Of a stretch of 16,097 nucleotides of DNA, positions 6,264-13,505 are shown piece after piece; position 1 is the first letter of the stretch; the number at the start of each line of letters is the position of its first letter. This stretch comes from JAGQTE01 sp964648005. Its GTDB lineage: Bacteria > Actinomycetota > Acidimicrobiia > Acidimicrobiales > Acidimicrobilacustridaceae. Where the stretch lies: assembly GCA_964648005.1 (NCBI GenBank), contig CAZYKR010000077.1, forward strand, positions 1-16,097, written 5' to 3'. Made by a program: the position numbers and the translations under genes. The notes beneath the pieces are model-generated. The model was not told the origin of the DNA. It saw only the letters and a list, made by a program, of their open reading frames with translations, and did not search any database.

Positions 6264-6871
6264 GGCGCTGCCCGGTGGATCGACGCATGCTCGCCGGCGG
6301 TGTGATCCTCGGCGAGCGTCGCAACCACGTCCTCGACGCGATCGAGGCGCAGGGCCCGCCCGGCGACCACCAGCAACGCCTCGTCGGCCTCGGCGGCGAC
6401 GGCGGCGTTGAGCGCGCCGAGCGCGTCGCGGAAGTGCCGCCCCACGGCAGTCGGCGGGTGCACGCCCATGCCGACCTCGTCGCTCACCAGCACCGTCGGC
6501 GCACCCGCGGCCCGCCGCGCCCGCAGGGAGGCGAGCAACTCGTCGGTGTCGGGCGTCAGCCCGTCGGAGGCGGCGACCCAGGTGCCCAGCGCGTCGACCA
6601 GCGCCGGGGCTGTCGGATCGTCCGGGTCGGCGAGGGCGGCGGTGAGCGCGTCGGGGAGGGCGGCGCCGCACTCGATCGTGCGGAAGCGCTCCTGGCGCAG
6701 GGCGCGGTGGGCGTCGATGCGCTGCGCCATGTCCGGGTCCGTGGCGACGCCGGTGGCCAGATACCAGACCCTCCCGGTGGGACCTCGCGCCGCCAGGACG
6801 AGGCGCTCCGCCAGCGCCGACTTGCCCGATCGGCTGCCGCCGAGGACGAGGGTGATGCGGGGCGAGCTCAC
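6260..6871 (-). CDS. cobU: Adenosylcobinamide kinase / guanylyltransferase CobU (CobP)
   Basis: A 203-residue bifunctional enzyme that phosphorylates adenosylcobinamide and transfers GMP to it, giving adenosylcobinamide-GDP for CobS. The P-loop GGSRSGKS is at 11-18, the guanylylated histidine is probably H55 in RIDAHR, and LVDALGTWV (91-99) and SDEVGMGVHPP (130-140) are family landmarks. The frame stays open upstream to 7084, but the P-loop strand begins right after the GTG at 6871 (VSSPRITLVLGGSRSG), and the upstream extension would cover the riboswitch region in the opposite direction, so GTG 6871 is chosen. It is the first gene of the minus-strand cob operon. Its promoter must lie within 6872-7000, overlapping the region upstream of the plus-strand riboswitch; no convincing boxes are seen. 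Confidence 0.94.
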   Translation of the reverse strand: MSSPRITLVLGGSRSGKSALAERLVLAARGPTGRVWYLATGVATDPDMAQRIDAHRALRQERFRTIECGAALPDALTAALADPDDPTAPALVDALGTWVAASDGLTPDTDELLASLRARRAAGAPTVLVSDEVGMGVHPPTAVGRHFRDALGALNAAVAAEADEALLVVAGRALRLDRVEDVVATLAEDHTAGEHASIHRAAP

Positions 6872-6883
6872 GGCGCCGATGGT

Positions 6884-6893
6884 GGCACGTGCC
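6884..6893. repeat. Perfect palindrome GGCACGTGCC upstream of cobU
   Basis: This 10-base palindrome ends 12 bases before the cobU start. A second one, GGCGATCGCC, lies at 6933-6942. Both are in the divergent control region and are possible operator sites, but short GC palindromes also arise by chance in such DNA. Confidence 0.3.
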
Positions 6894-6959
6894 GGCCCAG
6901 CGGCCCAGCGGGCCCATTCGTTCCTGAGGCCGGGCGATCGCCGATTGACCGATCCGGGG

Positions 6960-7092
6960 CGCCTGTGGTTCGCTGGCGCGACAACTTGCACCGCACCAAT
7001 CGGGGGAAGCCGGTCGAAGTCCGGCGCTGACCCGCAACCGTAGGTCGGGCTCGGGGATCGTCCCCGCCCGACGAGCCGGAGCACCCGATGAT
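6960..7092 (+). promoter_or_regulatory. Cobalamin riboswitch
   Basis: The core signature is clear: GGGGGAAGCCGG (7002-7013 region), a 5-bp stem GCCGG/CCGGC around 7009-7025, then GCTGACCCGCAACCGT (7026-7041), the conserved B12-box region. A long variable hairpin follows (GTCGGG/CCCGAC with inner CGGGGA/TCCCCG, about 7044-7072), and the 3' element is GAGCCGGAGCACC (7073-7085). A GGTTC at 6967-6971 matches the usual 5' edge, so both outer limits are approximate. It is oriented toward the transporter operon whose first start is at 7233. By family knowledge, cobalamin binding should lower expression. The divergent cobU operon is not under its control. Confidence 0.93.
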
Positions 7093-7213
7093 GCGGATCG
7101 CTCCGAACCGCCGTCGAGGTCTACGGGAGTCGGAGCCCGGGTGGGCCCGGACGGTGCCGGTGCACCGATGGTGGCCCGAGCGGGCGCCGCGTCCGCCGAT
7201 CGAGGTGACGGTC

Positions 7214-7229
7214 CGGGTGGGAGGACCCG
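7214..7229 (+). promoter_or_regulatory. Ribosome binding site in a hairpin loop, likely riboswitch expression platform
   Basis: CGGGT (7214-7218) pairs with ACCCG (7225-7229), leaving GGGAGG (7219-7224) in the loop; GGGAGGA is the Shine-Dalgarno sequence 7 bases before the GTG at 7233. GGTCC (7210-7214) can alternatively pair with GGACC (7223-7227). Upstream, a GGTGC/GCACC hairpin (7153-7166) carries a GGTGC that can also pair with GCACC (7081-7085) at the riboswitch 3' end. I see no U-rich terminator, so control of translation is the likelier mode. This is inference. Confidence 0.4.
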
Positions 7230-7232
7230 CCA

Positions 7233-8231
7233 GTGACCAGCTCGATCCCGTCTCCGCCACGCCTGCGCCGTGCGTGGGCTGCCGCCGTCGCCGTGACCGT
7301 GTCGGTGGTGGCGGTGTGCAGCGCCGTGATCGGCGGCGCGCCGCCGGCCGGCGCCGCCGTCGGCCCGTCCGTCCCTGGGGTGTGCACCTCGGTCGGTCTC
7401 GCCGACGGGGCGTCGCGGGTGGCGTTGGTCATCGACTACGGCGACGTGGCGGGCAGCCCAGGTCGCGTCGACACCTACTGCGTCGGCGTCGAGGGTCGGG
7501 TCACCGGGTTCGACCTGCTGGCGGCCGCCGGGCTGCCGTTCCGCACCAACGCCAGTGGGTTGGTCTGCGGGATCGGCGGGTTCCCCGGGGCGCCGGAGTG
7601 CGGCGACACCACCGACGGCGGCTACCGGTACTGGGCGTACTTCCGTGGCGGCGACGACTGGGCGTACCGCTCGGTCGGGCCGGGGTCGTCCTACCCGAGC
7701 GACGGGATGGTCGAGGGGTGGCGCTTCGTCCAGGGCAAGGGCAACCCGACCGACCCGCCGCCGCGCCACGCGCCGGGCTTCGCCACGGTGTGCGCCGCCG
7801 CGCCCCCGACCACGGCGCCACCGACGACGCCGCCGCCGACCACCGCCCCGGCGCCCACGACGCCCTCCGGTCCGGCGCCCGGCGCGGCGGGTGGACCGAC
7901 CACCACGGCGCCGGCGGAGGCGTCGACCGCCACGACGGCCGGGACCGGTGCTGCGTCGGACGCCGTGACGGCGACCGACGGCACCGCCGGGTCTGAGGGA
8001 GCCGCCGACGCCGCCATCGGCACGACCGACGGGACGGCCGACGGGCAGGTGGTAGGTCGTGGCGCAGACGACGGTGCGGTGGCGCTGGCCGCATCCACGA
8101 TCACCGACGTCGATGGCGGCGGCGGGAGCTCCGGGCCGGTCGCCGCCGGCGTCGGCGGCCTCGCCGTGCTCGGGCTCGGTGCAATGGCGGTGCTGCGGTT
8201 CCGCCGTCGGGACGAGGTCGACCTGCCGTGA
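7233..8231 (+). CDS. Surface-anchored DUF4430/transcobalamin-like cobalamin-capture protein
   Basis: A 332-residue exported protein. Residues 1-42 are a signal peptide (RLRR, a long hydrophobic stretch, then AGA-A as likely cleavage site). The domain at about 48-188 resembles the DUF4430 fold, related to the C-terminal domain of intrinsic factor/transcobalamin: VTGFDLLAAAGL at 90-101, then GGYRYWAYFRGGDDW (129-143), the SVGPGSSY turn and GMVEGWRFVQG (158-168). C51, C83, C112, C123 and C187 could form disulfides. A Thr/Pro/Ala-rich stalk (about 190-300) follows, then a C-terminal membrane helix (302-322) ending in RFRRR. The protein would stand outside the membrane on a stalk. It is the first gene behind the riboswitch and overlaps the transporter gene as GTGA, so cobamide capture for the ECF transporter is a strong inference, not proven. 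Confidence 0.82.
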   Translation: MTSSIPSPPRLRRAWAAAVAVTVSVVAVCSAVIGGAPPAGAAVGPSVPGVCTSVGLADGASRVALVIDYGDVAGSPGRVDTYCVGVEGRVTGFDLLAAAGLPFRTNASGLVCGIGGFPGAPECGDTTDGGYRYWAYFRGGDDWAYRSVGPGSSYPSDGMVEGWRFVQGKGNPTDPPPRHAPGFATVCAAAPPTTAPPTTPPPTTAPAPTTPSGPAPGAAGGPTTTAPAEASTATTAGTGAASDAVTATDGTAGSEGAADAAIGTTDGTADGQVVGRGADDGAVALAASTITDVDGGGGSSGPVAAGVGGLAVLGLGAMAVLRFRRRDEVDLP

Positions 8232-9463
8232 CCTCGCCGACCGCCGCGCCGCCACCGGCCGCGACCGAACCGCCCGGAACGGGCGGCGGCACGCCGGCGT
8301 CGGCGTCGGGGTCTGCTGGGCCGGCGTCGCGGTTCGGCGCCATGCCGTCCGACGCCGAACGCCGACGGGTGCGTCGACCGCGGTGGTTGCACCCCGGTGC
8401 GTGGTGGCTGTGGGCGGGCGGGATGGCCACGGCGGCCATGCGGACGACCAATCCGATCCTGCTGGGGCTCGTCTTCGCCGTCGTGGCCTACGTGGTGGCC
8501 GCCCGACGGTCGCATGCACCGTGGGCGCGCTCGTTCGGTGTGTTCGTGCGCCTCGGCGTGTTCGTCATCGTGGTGCGCGTCGTCATCGCCATCCTGTTCG
8601 GTGCCCGCCTGCCGGGCACGGTGGTGTTCACCGTGCCCTCGGTCGAGCTGCCGGCGTTCATGGCCGGCGTGACCCTCGGGGGGCCGGTGACGATCGAGGC
8701 GCTGGTGGCGGCGGCGACCGACGGGCTGCGCCTGGCGGTGGTGCTGGCGTGCTTCGGTGCCGTCAACTCGCTGGCCAGCCCGTACCGGATGCTGCGGGCG
8801 CTCCCGCCGGTGCTCTACGAGGCGGGCGTGGCCGTGACCGTGGCGCTGTCGTTCGCGCCGCAATTGGTGATGGACCTGGGGCGGCTCAAGGCGGCGCGGC
8901 GCCTGCGCGGTCGACCGACGCGCGGGCTCGAAGGCGTGCGGGGCATGGCGCTGCCGGTGCTCGAGGGGGCGCTCGATCGCGCCGTCGGCCTGGCGGCGTC
9001 GATGGACGCCCGCGGGTACGGCCGGCGTGACGCCGCCGGCGCCGGTGCCCAACGGTTGGCGGCCGTCGCCACCGGCGGCGGGCTGCTGGCGATCTGCGTG
9101 GGCGTCTACGCCCTGCTGGACGGCAGCTCGCCCCGTGCGCTCGGGCTCCCGGTGCTGGCGATCGGTGCGGCGTCGGTGGCGGTGGCGCTGGTCGCCGGCG
9201 GCCGGCGCTCGTCGCGCACGCGCTACCGGCCGGACCCGTGGCGCAACCCGGAGTGCCTGGTGGCGGCCTCGGGCGCAGGGGCGCTGGTCGGCGTCGTGGC
9301 GGTCGGCGTGGTCGACCCCGAGGCGCTGATGTTGTCGACGTCGCCCCTGACGTGGCCGTCGGTGCCGCTGCTCGCCGCCGTCGGCATCCTCGGCGGTCTC
9401 GTGCCGGCGGTGGCCGCGCCGGTGCCACCTGACGGGGCCTCGGCCGGCGGGGGTGCCGGGTGA
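8228..9463 (+). CDS. ECF transporter T component (EcfT-like, cobalamin type)
   Basis: A 411-residue membrane protein that couples ATPase motion to the substrate-binding S component. Hydrophobic helices fall near 57-70, 76-92, 105-125, 140-180 and 198-212; the cytoplasmic coupling part has LKAARRLRGRP (220-230) and AASMDARGYG (256-265), the two Ala-Arg-Gly-type coupling motifs of EcfT, the first in a degenerate form (RLRG). Two to four further helices lie in the C-terminal 130 residues, making it longer than the usual 250-280. The GTG at 8228 overlaps the preceding stop (GTGA). The first 38 residues are Pro/Ala/Gly-rich, and an ATG at residue 39 (MPSDAERRR) is the alternative start. The set corresponds to the actinobacterial CbrTUV cobalamin transporter; the role is firm, the substrate comes from the riboswitch and the surface protein. 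Confidence 0.88.
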   Translation: MTSPTAAPPPAATEPPGTGGGTPASASGSAGPASRFGAMPSDAERRRVRRPRWLHPGAWWLWAGGMATAAMRTTNPILLGLVFAVVAYVVAARRSHAPWARSFGVFVRLGVFVIVVRVVIAILFGARLPGTVVFTVPSVELPAFMAGVTLGGPVTIEALVAAATDGLRLAVVLACFGAVNSLASPYRMLRALPPVLYEAGVAVTVALSFAPQLVMDLGRLKAARRLRGRPTRGLEGVRGMALPVLEGALDRAVGLAASMDARGYGRRDAAGAGAQRLAAVATGGGLLAICVGVYALLDGSSPRALGLPVLAIGAASVAVALVAGGRRSSRTRYRPDPWRNPECLVAASGAGALVGVVAVGVVDPEALMLSTSPLTWPSVPLLAAVGILGGLVPAVAAPVPPDGASAGGGAG

Positions 9464-11070
9464 TCCGCTTCGCCCATGTGACCGTCACCTACGACGGCGC
9501 GCCGACGCCCGCGCTCGTCGACGTGGACCTGGAGATCCCCGAAGGCGAGCTCTGCCTGGCCGTCGGACCGACCGGCTCGGGCAAGTCGACGCTGCTGCGC
9601 GCCGTCAACGGCCTCGTGCCGCGGTTCAGCGGTGGGCACCTGGCGGGCACCGTGTCGGTCGACGGCCGATCGACGGCCACGTACCCGCCGCGCGACCTCG
9701 CCGATGTCGTCGGCTACGTGGGCCAGGACCCAGCCGGCGGTTTCGTGACCGACACGGTCGAGGAAGAGCTGGCCTACGTGATGGAGAACCTCGGGGTCGA
9801 CGCCGCCACGATGCGGCGTCGGGTCGAGGACGCCCTCGATCTGCTCGGGCTGGCGCGGCTGCGCGACCGCCCGTTGCAGCACCTGTCGAGCGGCGAGCGC
9901 CAACGGGTCGCCATCGGCGCTGCGCTCACCGCGCATCCACGGGCGCTCGTCCTCGACGAGCCGACGTCGGCCCTCGATCCGGGCGGCGCGGAGGAGGTGC
10001 TGGCGGCGCTGACGCGCCTGGTGCACGACCTGGGTACGACGGTCCTGCTGGCCGAGCACCGCCTCGAGCGGGTCGTCGGCGACGCCGATGCCGTCGTCGT
10101 GGTGCACGGCGCCCGGGCCGAGCGGGGCACGCCGGCGGCGATGCTCGCCCGGGCACCCGTGGCGCCACCGGTCGTGGAGCTGGGTCGGCTGTGCCAGTGG
10201 GATCCCGTGCCCCTCTCGGTGCGTGATGCCCGTCGAGCCGCCGCCGACCTGCGCCGGCAACTCGACGGGGTGGCGCTCCCCGCCACGCGCCGTGCGCCGG
10301 GCGAGGTCGCGGTGTCGGCGCGCCACGTCAGCGCGGCGTACGGCCGCACCGTCGTGCTCGACGACCTCGACCTCGAGGTGCGCCACGGCGAACTGGTGGC
10401 CGTGATGGGGCGCAACGGGTCGGGCAAGTCGACGCTGCTGGCGCTGATCGCGGGTCTGCGGGCGCCGAACGCCGGGCGCCTCGAGGTGGCGGGTCTGGTC
10501 CCGTCGTCGGTGGCACCGCGCCTGCTCGTGCGGCGCGTGGGGCTGGTGCCGTCCGACCCGGGGCTGCTGCTGTATCGCGACACGGTCCACGCCGAGTGCA
10601 CCGCCGCCGACGGCGACACCGGCCTGACCCCGGGGACGACGGCGGCGCTCGCCGGACGCTTGGTCCCGGGCCTCGACCCGCAGCGCCACCCTCGCGACCT
10701 CTCCGAGGGCCAACGCCTCGGACTCGCCCTCGCCGTCGTGCTCGCCGCCGGTCCGCCGGTGCTCCTGCTCGACGAGCCGACGCGCGGGCTCGACTACGAC
10801 GCCAAGCGCCACCTTGCCGACGTGCTCGACGAACTCGTCCGTGCCGGCCACGCCGTCATGGTCGTCAGCCACGACGTCGAGTTCGTGGCGCGCGTGGCCG
10901 ACCGTGCCGTCGTGCTCGCCGACACCCACGTCGTCGCCGATGGTCCGGCACGCGACGTCGTCTGCCACTCGCCGGTGCTGGCGCCGCAGGTGGCGAAGGT
11001 GCTGGCGCCGGCGCCGTGGATGACGGTCGACGAGGTCGCCGCCGCACTGGCGCCGCGAGGTGTCGGGTGA
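9460..11070 (+). CDS. ECF transporter fused double ATPase (EcfA-EcfA')
   Basis: A 536-residue protein with two ABC ATPase domains in one chain, powering the ECF transporter from the cytoplasm. Domain 1: Walker A GPTGSGKST (36-44), Q-loop Q89 in GQDPAGG, signature LSSGERQR (142-149), Walker B VLDEPTS (164-170), switch H200. Domain 2: Walker A GRNGSGKST (317-325), signature LSEGQRLG (414-421), Walker B LLLDEPTRG (435-443), switch H471. In domain 2 the Q-loop position is S365 (VPSDPGLLLYRD, where the usual motif would be VPQDP). The GTG at 9460 overlaps the T-component stop as GTGA. Fused pairs are normal for several actinobacterial ECF systems. Most coupling polarity questions turn on the odd second Q-loop. 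Confidence 0.93.
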   Translation: MIRFAHVTVTYDGAPTPALVDVDLEIPEGELCLAVGPTGSGKSTLLRAVNGLVPRFSGGHLAGTVSVDGRSTATYPPRDLADVVGYVGQDPAGGFVTDTVEEELAYVMENLGVDAATMRRRVEDALDLLGLARLRDRPLQHLSSGERQRVAIGAALTAHPRALVLDEPTSALDPGGAEEVLAALTRLVHDLGTTVLLAEHRLERVVGDADAVVVVHGARAERGTPAAMLARAPVAPPVVELGRLCQWDPVPLSVRDARRAAADLRRQLDGVALPATRRAPGEVAVSARHVSAAYGRTVVLDDLDLEVRHGELVAVMGRNGSGKSTLLALIAGLRAPNAGRLEVAGLVPSSVAPRLLVRRVGLVPSDPGLLLYRDTVHAECTAADGDTGLTPGTTAALAGRLVPGLDPQRHPRDLSEGQRLGLALAVVLAAGPPVLLLDEPTRGLDYDAKRHLADVLDELVRAGHAVMVVSHDVEFVARVADRAVVLADTHVVADGPARDVVCHSPVLAPQVAKVLAPAPWMTVDEVAAALAPRGVG

Positions 11071-11921
11071 GCACCGATCGCGGCGCCGGGGGAGCGCTGC
11101 ACGCCGGCGGCGTCCTGCGGCTGCGCGGCACGGGGTGGCTGCTGCTCACCGTGTGTTCGGCGGTCGGTGTGGCGGCGTTCGTGTGGCCGTTCTTCACCGA
11201 CGCCACCGGGGGCGATCCCAACGTGGCTCACGCCGCCGACGCGCCCTGGATCTTCGTGCTGCTGCTGCCGCTGTTGCTGGCCATCATCCTGCGCGAGGTG
11301 GCCGACGGCGGGCTCGACGCCAAGGCGATCGCGCTGCTCGGCGTGCTCGCGGCGTGCGGCGCCGCCCTACGCATCCCGAGCGTGGGCGCCACCGGGTTCG
11401 AGCCGATCTTCTTCCTGCTGTTGCCGGCGGGGCGGGTCTTCGGTCGGGCGTTCGGCTTCGTGCTCGGCGCCATCACCTTGTTCGCCTCGGCGCTGATCAC
11501 CGGTGGGGTCGGCCCGTGGCTGCCGTTCCAGATGTTTGCCGCCGGCTGGGTCGGCTTCTTCGCCGGTTGCCTGCCGCCGGCCACGGGTCGGCGCGAGGTG
11601 CTGCTCGTCGCGGCGTACGGCGTCATGGCCGGCCTGGCCTACGGCTTCGTCATGAACCTGTGGTTCTGGCCGTTCGCCGTCGACCCGGGGTCGGCGATCT
11701 CGTTCGTCCCGGGCGCGGGCCTGGCGGAGAACCTGCGCCACTACTGGGCCTTCTACCTGGCGACGTCGCTCGGCTGGGACATCCCGCGCGCCATCACCAA
11801 CGCCGTGCTGATGGTCGTGCTCGGCGGTCCGGTGCTGGCGGCGCTGCGCCGGGTCGCTCGCCGCGGCGCGTTCGGGGTGCCGGTGTCGTTCGCCGAACCG
11901 GTGGGCGACCAGGCGCGTTAG
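11067..11921 (+). CDS. ECF transporter S component, probably cobalamin/cobinamide-specific (CbrT-type)
   Basis: A 284-residue integral membrane protein that binds the vitamin and toggles in the membrane. Hydrophobic stretches are near 23-42, 61-76, 87-103, 112-122, 127-147, 153-169, 178-202 and 243-260. The segment ALRIPSVGATGFEPIFFLLL (100-119), the following AGRVFGRAFGFVLGAITLFA (121-140) and TGGVGPWLPFQMFAAGWVGF (145-164) are typical of the actinobacterial S components that accompany double ATPases and DUF4430-like proteins. The GTG at 11067 overlaps the ATPase stop as GTGA. The start in frame further upstream would run through the ATPase gene and is rejected. Specificity for cobamides rests on the riboswitch and neighbours; sequence alone shows only an S component. 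Confidence 0.87.
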   Translation: MSTDRGAGGALHAGGVLRLRGTGWLLLTVCSAVGVAAFVWPFFTDATGGDPNVAHAADAPWIFVLLLPLLLAIILREVADGGLDAKAIALLGVLAACGAALRIPSVGATGFEPIFFLLLPAGRVFGRAFGFVLGAITLFASALITGGVGPWLPFQMFAAGWVGFFAGCLPPATGRREVLLVAAYGVMAGLAYGFVMNLWFWPFAVDPGSAISFVPGAGLAENLRHYWAFYLATSLGWDIPRAITNAVLMVVLGGPVLAALRRVARRGAFGVPVSFAEPVGDQAR

Positions 11922-11932
11922 CGTTCCCGGCC

Positions 11933-12583
11933 ATGCGCGCACGAACTGCTCGGCCCCTGCTGCTCTCGATCGTGGCCCTGTCGCTGGCCGCCGGTGCCTG
12001 CTCGTCCTCGGAGGAGCCCGTCACCACCTCGTCGGCCGGCGTCGACGACACGACCGGAGGGTCCTCGCCCGACGGCACGGCATCCGACGGCACCGCACCG
12101 GAGAGCACCACCACCACGCCGGTGGCGCCCTTCGAGCTCACGTCGAGCGCGTTCGCCGACGGTGCGCCGATCCCGCCGGAGTTCACCTGCAGCGGCGACA
12201 ACATCTCGCCGCCGCTGGCATGGTCGACGCCACCGGAGGGCACCGAGTCGCTGGCACTGCTGATGGACGACCCCGACGCGCCGACCGAAGAGCCCTTCGT
12301 GCACTGGGTCGTGGTCGACATCCAGCCCGACGAGACCGAGATGCGCTCGGCGCAGCCGGTCGGCATGCAGGGCACCAATGGCGGCGGCACCACGGGGTAC
12401 CTCGGACCGTGCCCGCCCGAGGGCGCCCCGCACACCTACCGCTTCCAGCTGTACGCGCTGCCCACGGATGCGCCGACCGACGGCGGCCCCCGCCCCGACG
12501 TCGAGACGATCCAGCGCCTCGCACCCGACGCCCTGGCGATCGCTGAGCTCACCGGCACCTTCCAGCGCGTGGCGCAGGACTAG
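11933..12583 (+). CDS. PEBP/YbhB-family lipoprotein (Raf kinase inhibitor-like)
   Basis: A 216-residue secreted lipoprotein: signal peptide with lipobox LAAGAC (lipidated C23), then a Ser/Thr/Gly-rich linker to about residue 65, then a phosphatidylethanolamine-binding-protein fold. Family landmarks are MDDPDAP (111-117) and HWVVVDI (124-130), GYLGPCPPEG (155-164) and HTYRFQLYAL (167-176), which line the anion/phospholipid head-group pocket. Biochemical roles of bacterial YbhB/YbcL proteins are poorly known. The ATG lies 11 bases after the S-component stop, without a clear Shine-Dalgarno sequence, so it may be the last cistron of the riboswitch-controlled operon or just adjacent. No link to cobamides is evident. 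It converges on the LysR gene with a 7-base gap. Confidence 0.92.
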   Translation: MRARTARPLLLSIVALSLAAGACSSSEEPVTTSSAGVDDTTGGSSPDGTASDGTAPESTTTTPVAPFELTSSAFADGAPIPPEFTCSGDNISPPLAWSTPPEGTESLALLMDDPDAPTEEPFVHWVVVDIQPDETEMRSAQPVGMQGTNGGGTTGYLGPCPPEGAPHTYRFQLYALPTDAPTDGGPRPDVETIQRLAPDALAIAELTGTFQRVAQD

Positions 12584-12590
12584 CGACGGG

Positions 12591-13505
12591 TCAGTCGTGC
12601 ACCGCTTCGGGCGGCAGTGGGGCGTCCAAGGCCGGGGCCAGCGCCGCAGCGGACTCGACGAGCCACGCCACCTGCACCGGCGTGGCGTCGGCGCGCACGA
12701 CCAGCACCACCTCGCGGAAGATGGGCGGGTCGAAGTCGACGACGACCGCGCCGAGCTCGGCGGCCTGCGTGGCGTAGGTCCCGGTGACGAGCGCCGCCCC
12801 CTCGCCGGCGGCGATCAACGGCAACCACAGGCTGCGCTCGCTCGACTCGAACACCACGTTGGGCTGCCGGCCGACGGTGGCGAAGGCCTCGTCCATGCGG
12901 CGCCGGCTCGGGTCGCTGGTCGGTGAGGCCAGCAGGGGGAACTCGGCCAGCTGCTCCAGGGTGATGCCGTGCTCGGGCACCGGCGTCCCGGGCGGGAGGG
13001 CCACCCGCACCCGTTGGTAGGTCAGGTGGTGGGCGACGAGGTCGACGCCGAGGTCGGGGCGGTCGGTGATGCCGGCGTGGGCTGCTTGCGACCGCACGAG
13101 CATCGCCACCTCGTCGTGGTCGTCGGCGTGCGACACCCGTACCCGCACGTCGGGGTGCGCGTTGCGAAAGGCCGCGAGCAGCGCCATGCCAGGGTCGACG
13201 GCGAGGCCTTCCCGCAGCGCCAGCTCCACGTTGCCCGCTTGGGCCCAGGCCCGGGATGCCGCACGGGCGGGCAGGGCCGCCAGGTCGGCGCCGATGCGTT
13301 GTGCCGTCGCCAGCACCTCCTCGCCGGCCGGCGTGAGCTCGAGGCGGCGCCCGACGCGCTCGAACACCCGGACGCCGAGCTCCGCCTCGAGGCGCCGGAT
13401 GCCCTGGCTCACCGCCGGCTGCGCCACGTGCAGCTCGTCGGCGGCCGCCGCCATCGTGCCGTGCTCGACGATCGCTGCCACGTACTCGAGCTGGCGTAGT
13501 TTCAT
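12591..13505 (-). CDS. LysR-type transcriptional regulator
   Basis: A 304-residue LTTR. The winged helix-turn-helix covers residues 1-60 (MKLRQLEYVAAIVEHGTMAA, then AAADELHVAQPAVSQGIRRL, ending RLELTPAGEEVL). An effector-binding domain of periplasmic-binding-protein type follows (about 90-290). The ATG at 13505 is chosen because MKLRQLEYV is the canonical beginning; a GTG two codons upstream is possible. A T-N11-A palindrome overlaps the start codon, suggesting autoregulation. The divergent neighbour is a D-aminoacylase-like gene with a 255-base leader, the common LTTR arrangement in which the regulator controls its divergent partner. The effector cannot be told from sequence. The 3' end is 7 bases from the convergent lipoprotein stop, without room for a terminator. 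Confidence 0.93.
   Translation of the reverse strand: MKLRQLEYVAAIVEHGTMAAAADELHVAQPAVSQGIRRLEAELGVRVFERVGRRLELTPAGEEVLATAQRIGADLAALPARAASRAWAQAGNVELALREGLAVDPGMALLAAFRNAHPDVRVRVSHADDHDEVAMLVRSQAAHAGITDRPDLGVDLVAHHLTYQRVRVALPPGTPVPEHGITLEQLAEFPLLASPTSDPSRRRMDEAFATVGRQPNVVFESSERSLWLPLIAAGEGAALVTGTYATQAAELGAVVVDFDPPIFREVVLVVRADATPVQVAWLVESAAALAPALDAPLPPEAVHD

Noticed and set aside
6945..6974. TTGACC with TTCGCT as the promoter of the riboswitch transcript
   Set aside because: The start would fall at about 6981, inside the aptamer's expected 5' side (GGTTC at 6967). The box is probably coincidental or the aptamer limit is wrong; not listed as a feature.
6260..7084. CobU starting upstream at 7084
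   Set aside because: The extension covers the riboswitch in antisense and has no family similarity. GTG 6871 directly precedes the P-loop strand.
7795..7930. ACC/CCG-rich repeats as a CRISPR or tandem repeat array
   Set aside because: They encode the Thr/Pro stalk of the exported protein and have no regular repeat-spacer structure.
7088..7996. ATGATG just after the riboswitch as the start of a 302-residue protein
   Set aside because: The product is Arg/Gly-rich without motifs and overlaps the exported protein in another frame. The true start at 7233 has a good Shine-Dalgarno sequence and signal peptide.
5535..8519. Very long minus-strand open frame (994 codons) read as one protein
   Set aside because: Only its last 242 codons encode CobS. 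The rest is antisense to cobU's frame, the riboswitch and the transporter genes, and is Arg/Gly/Ala-rich low-complexity translation typical of GC-rich shadow frames.
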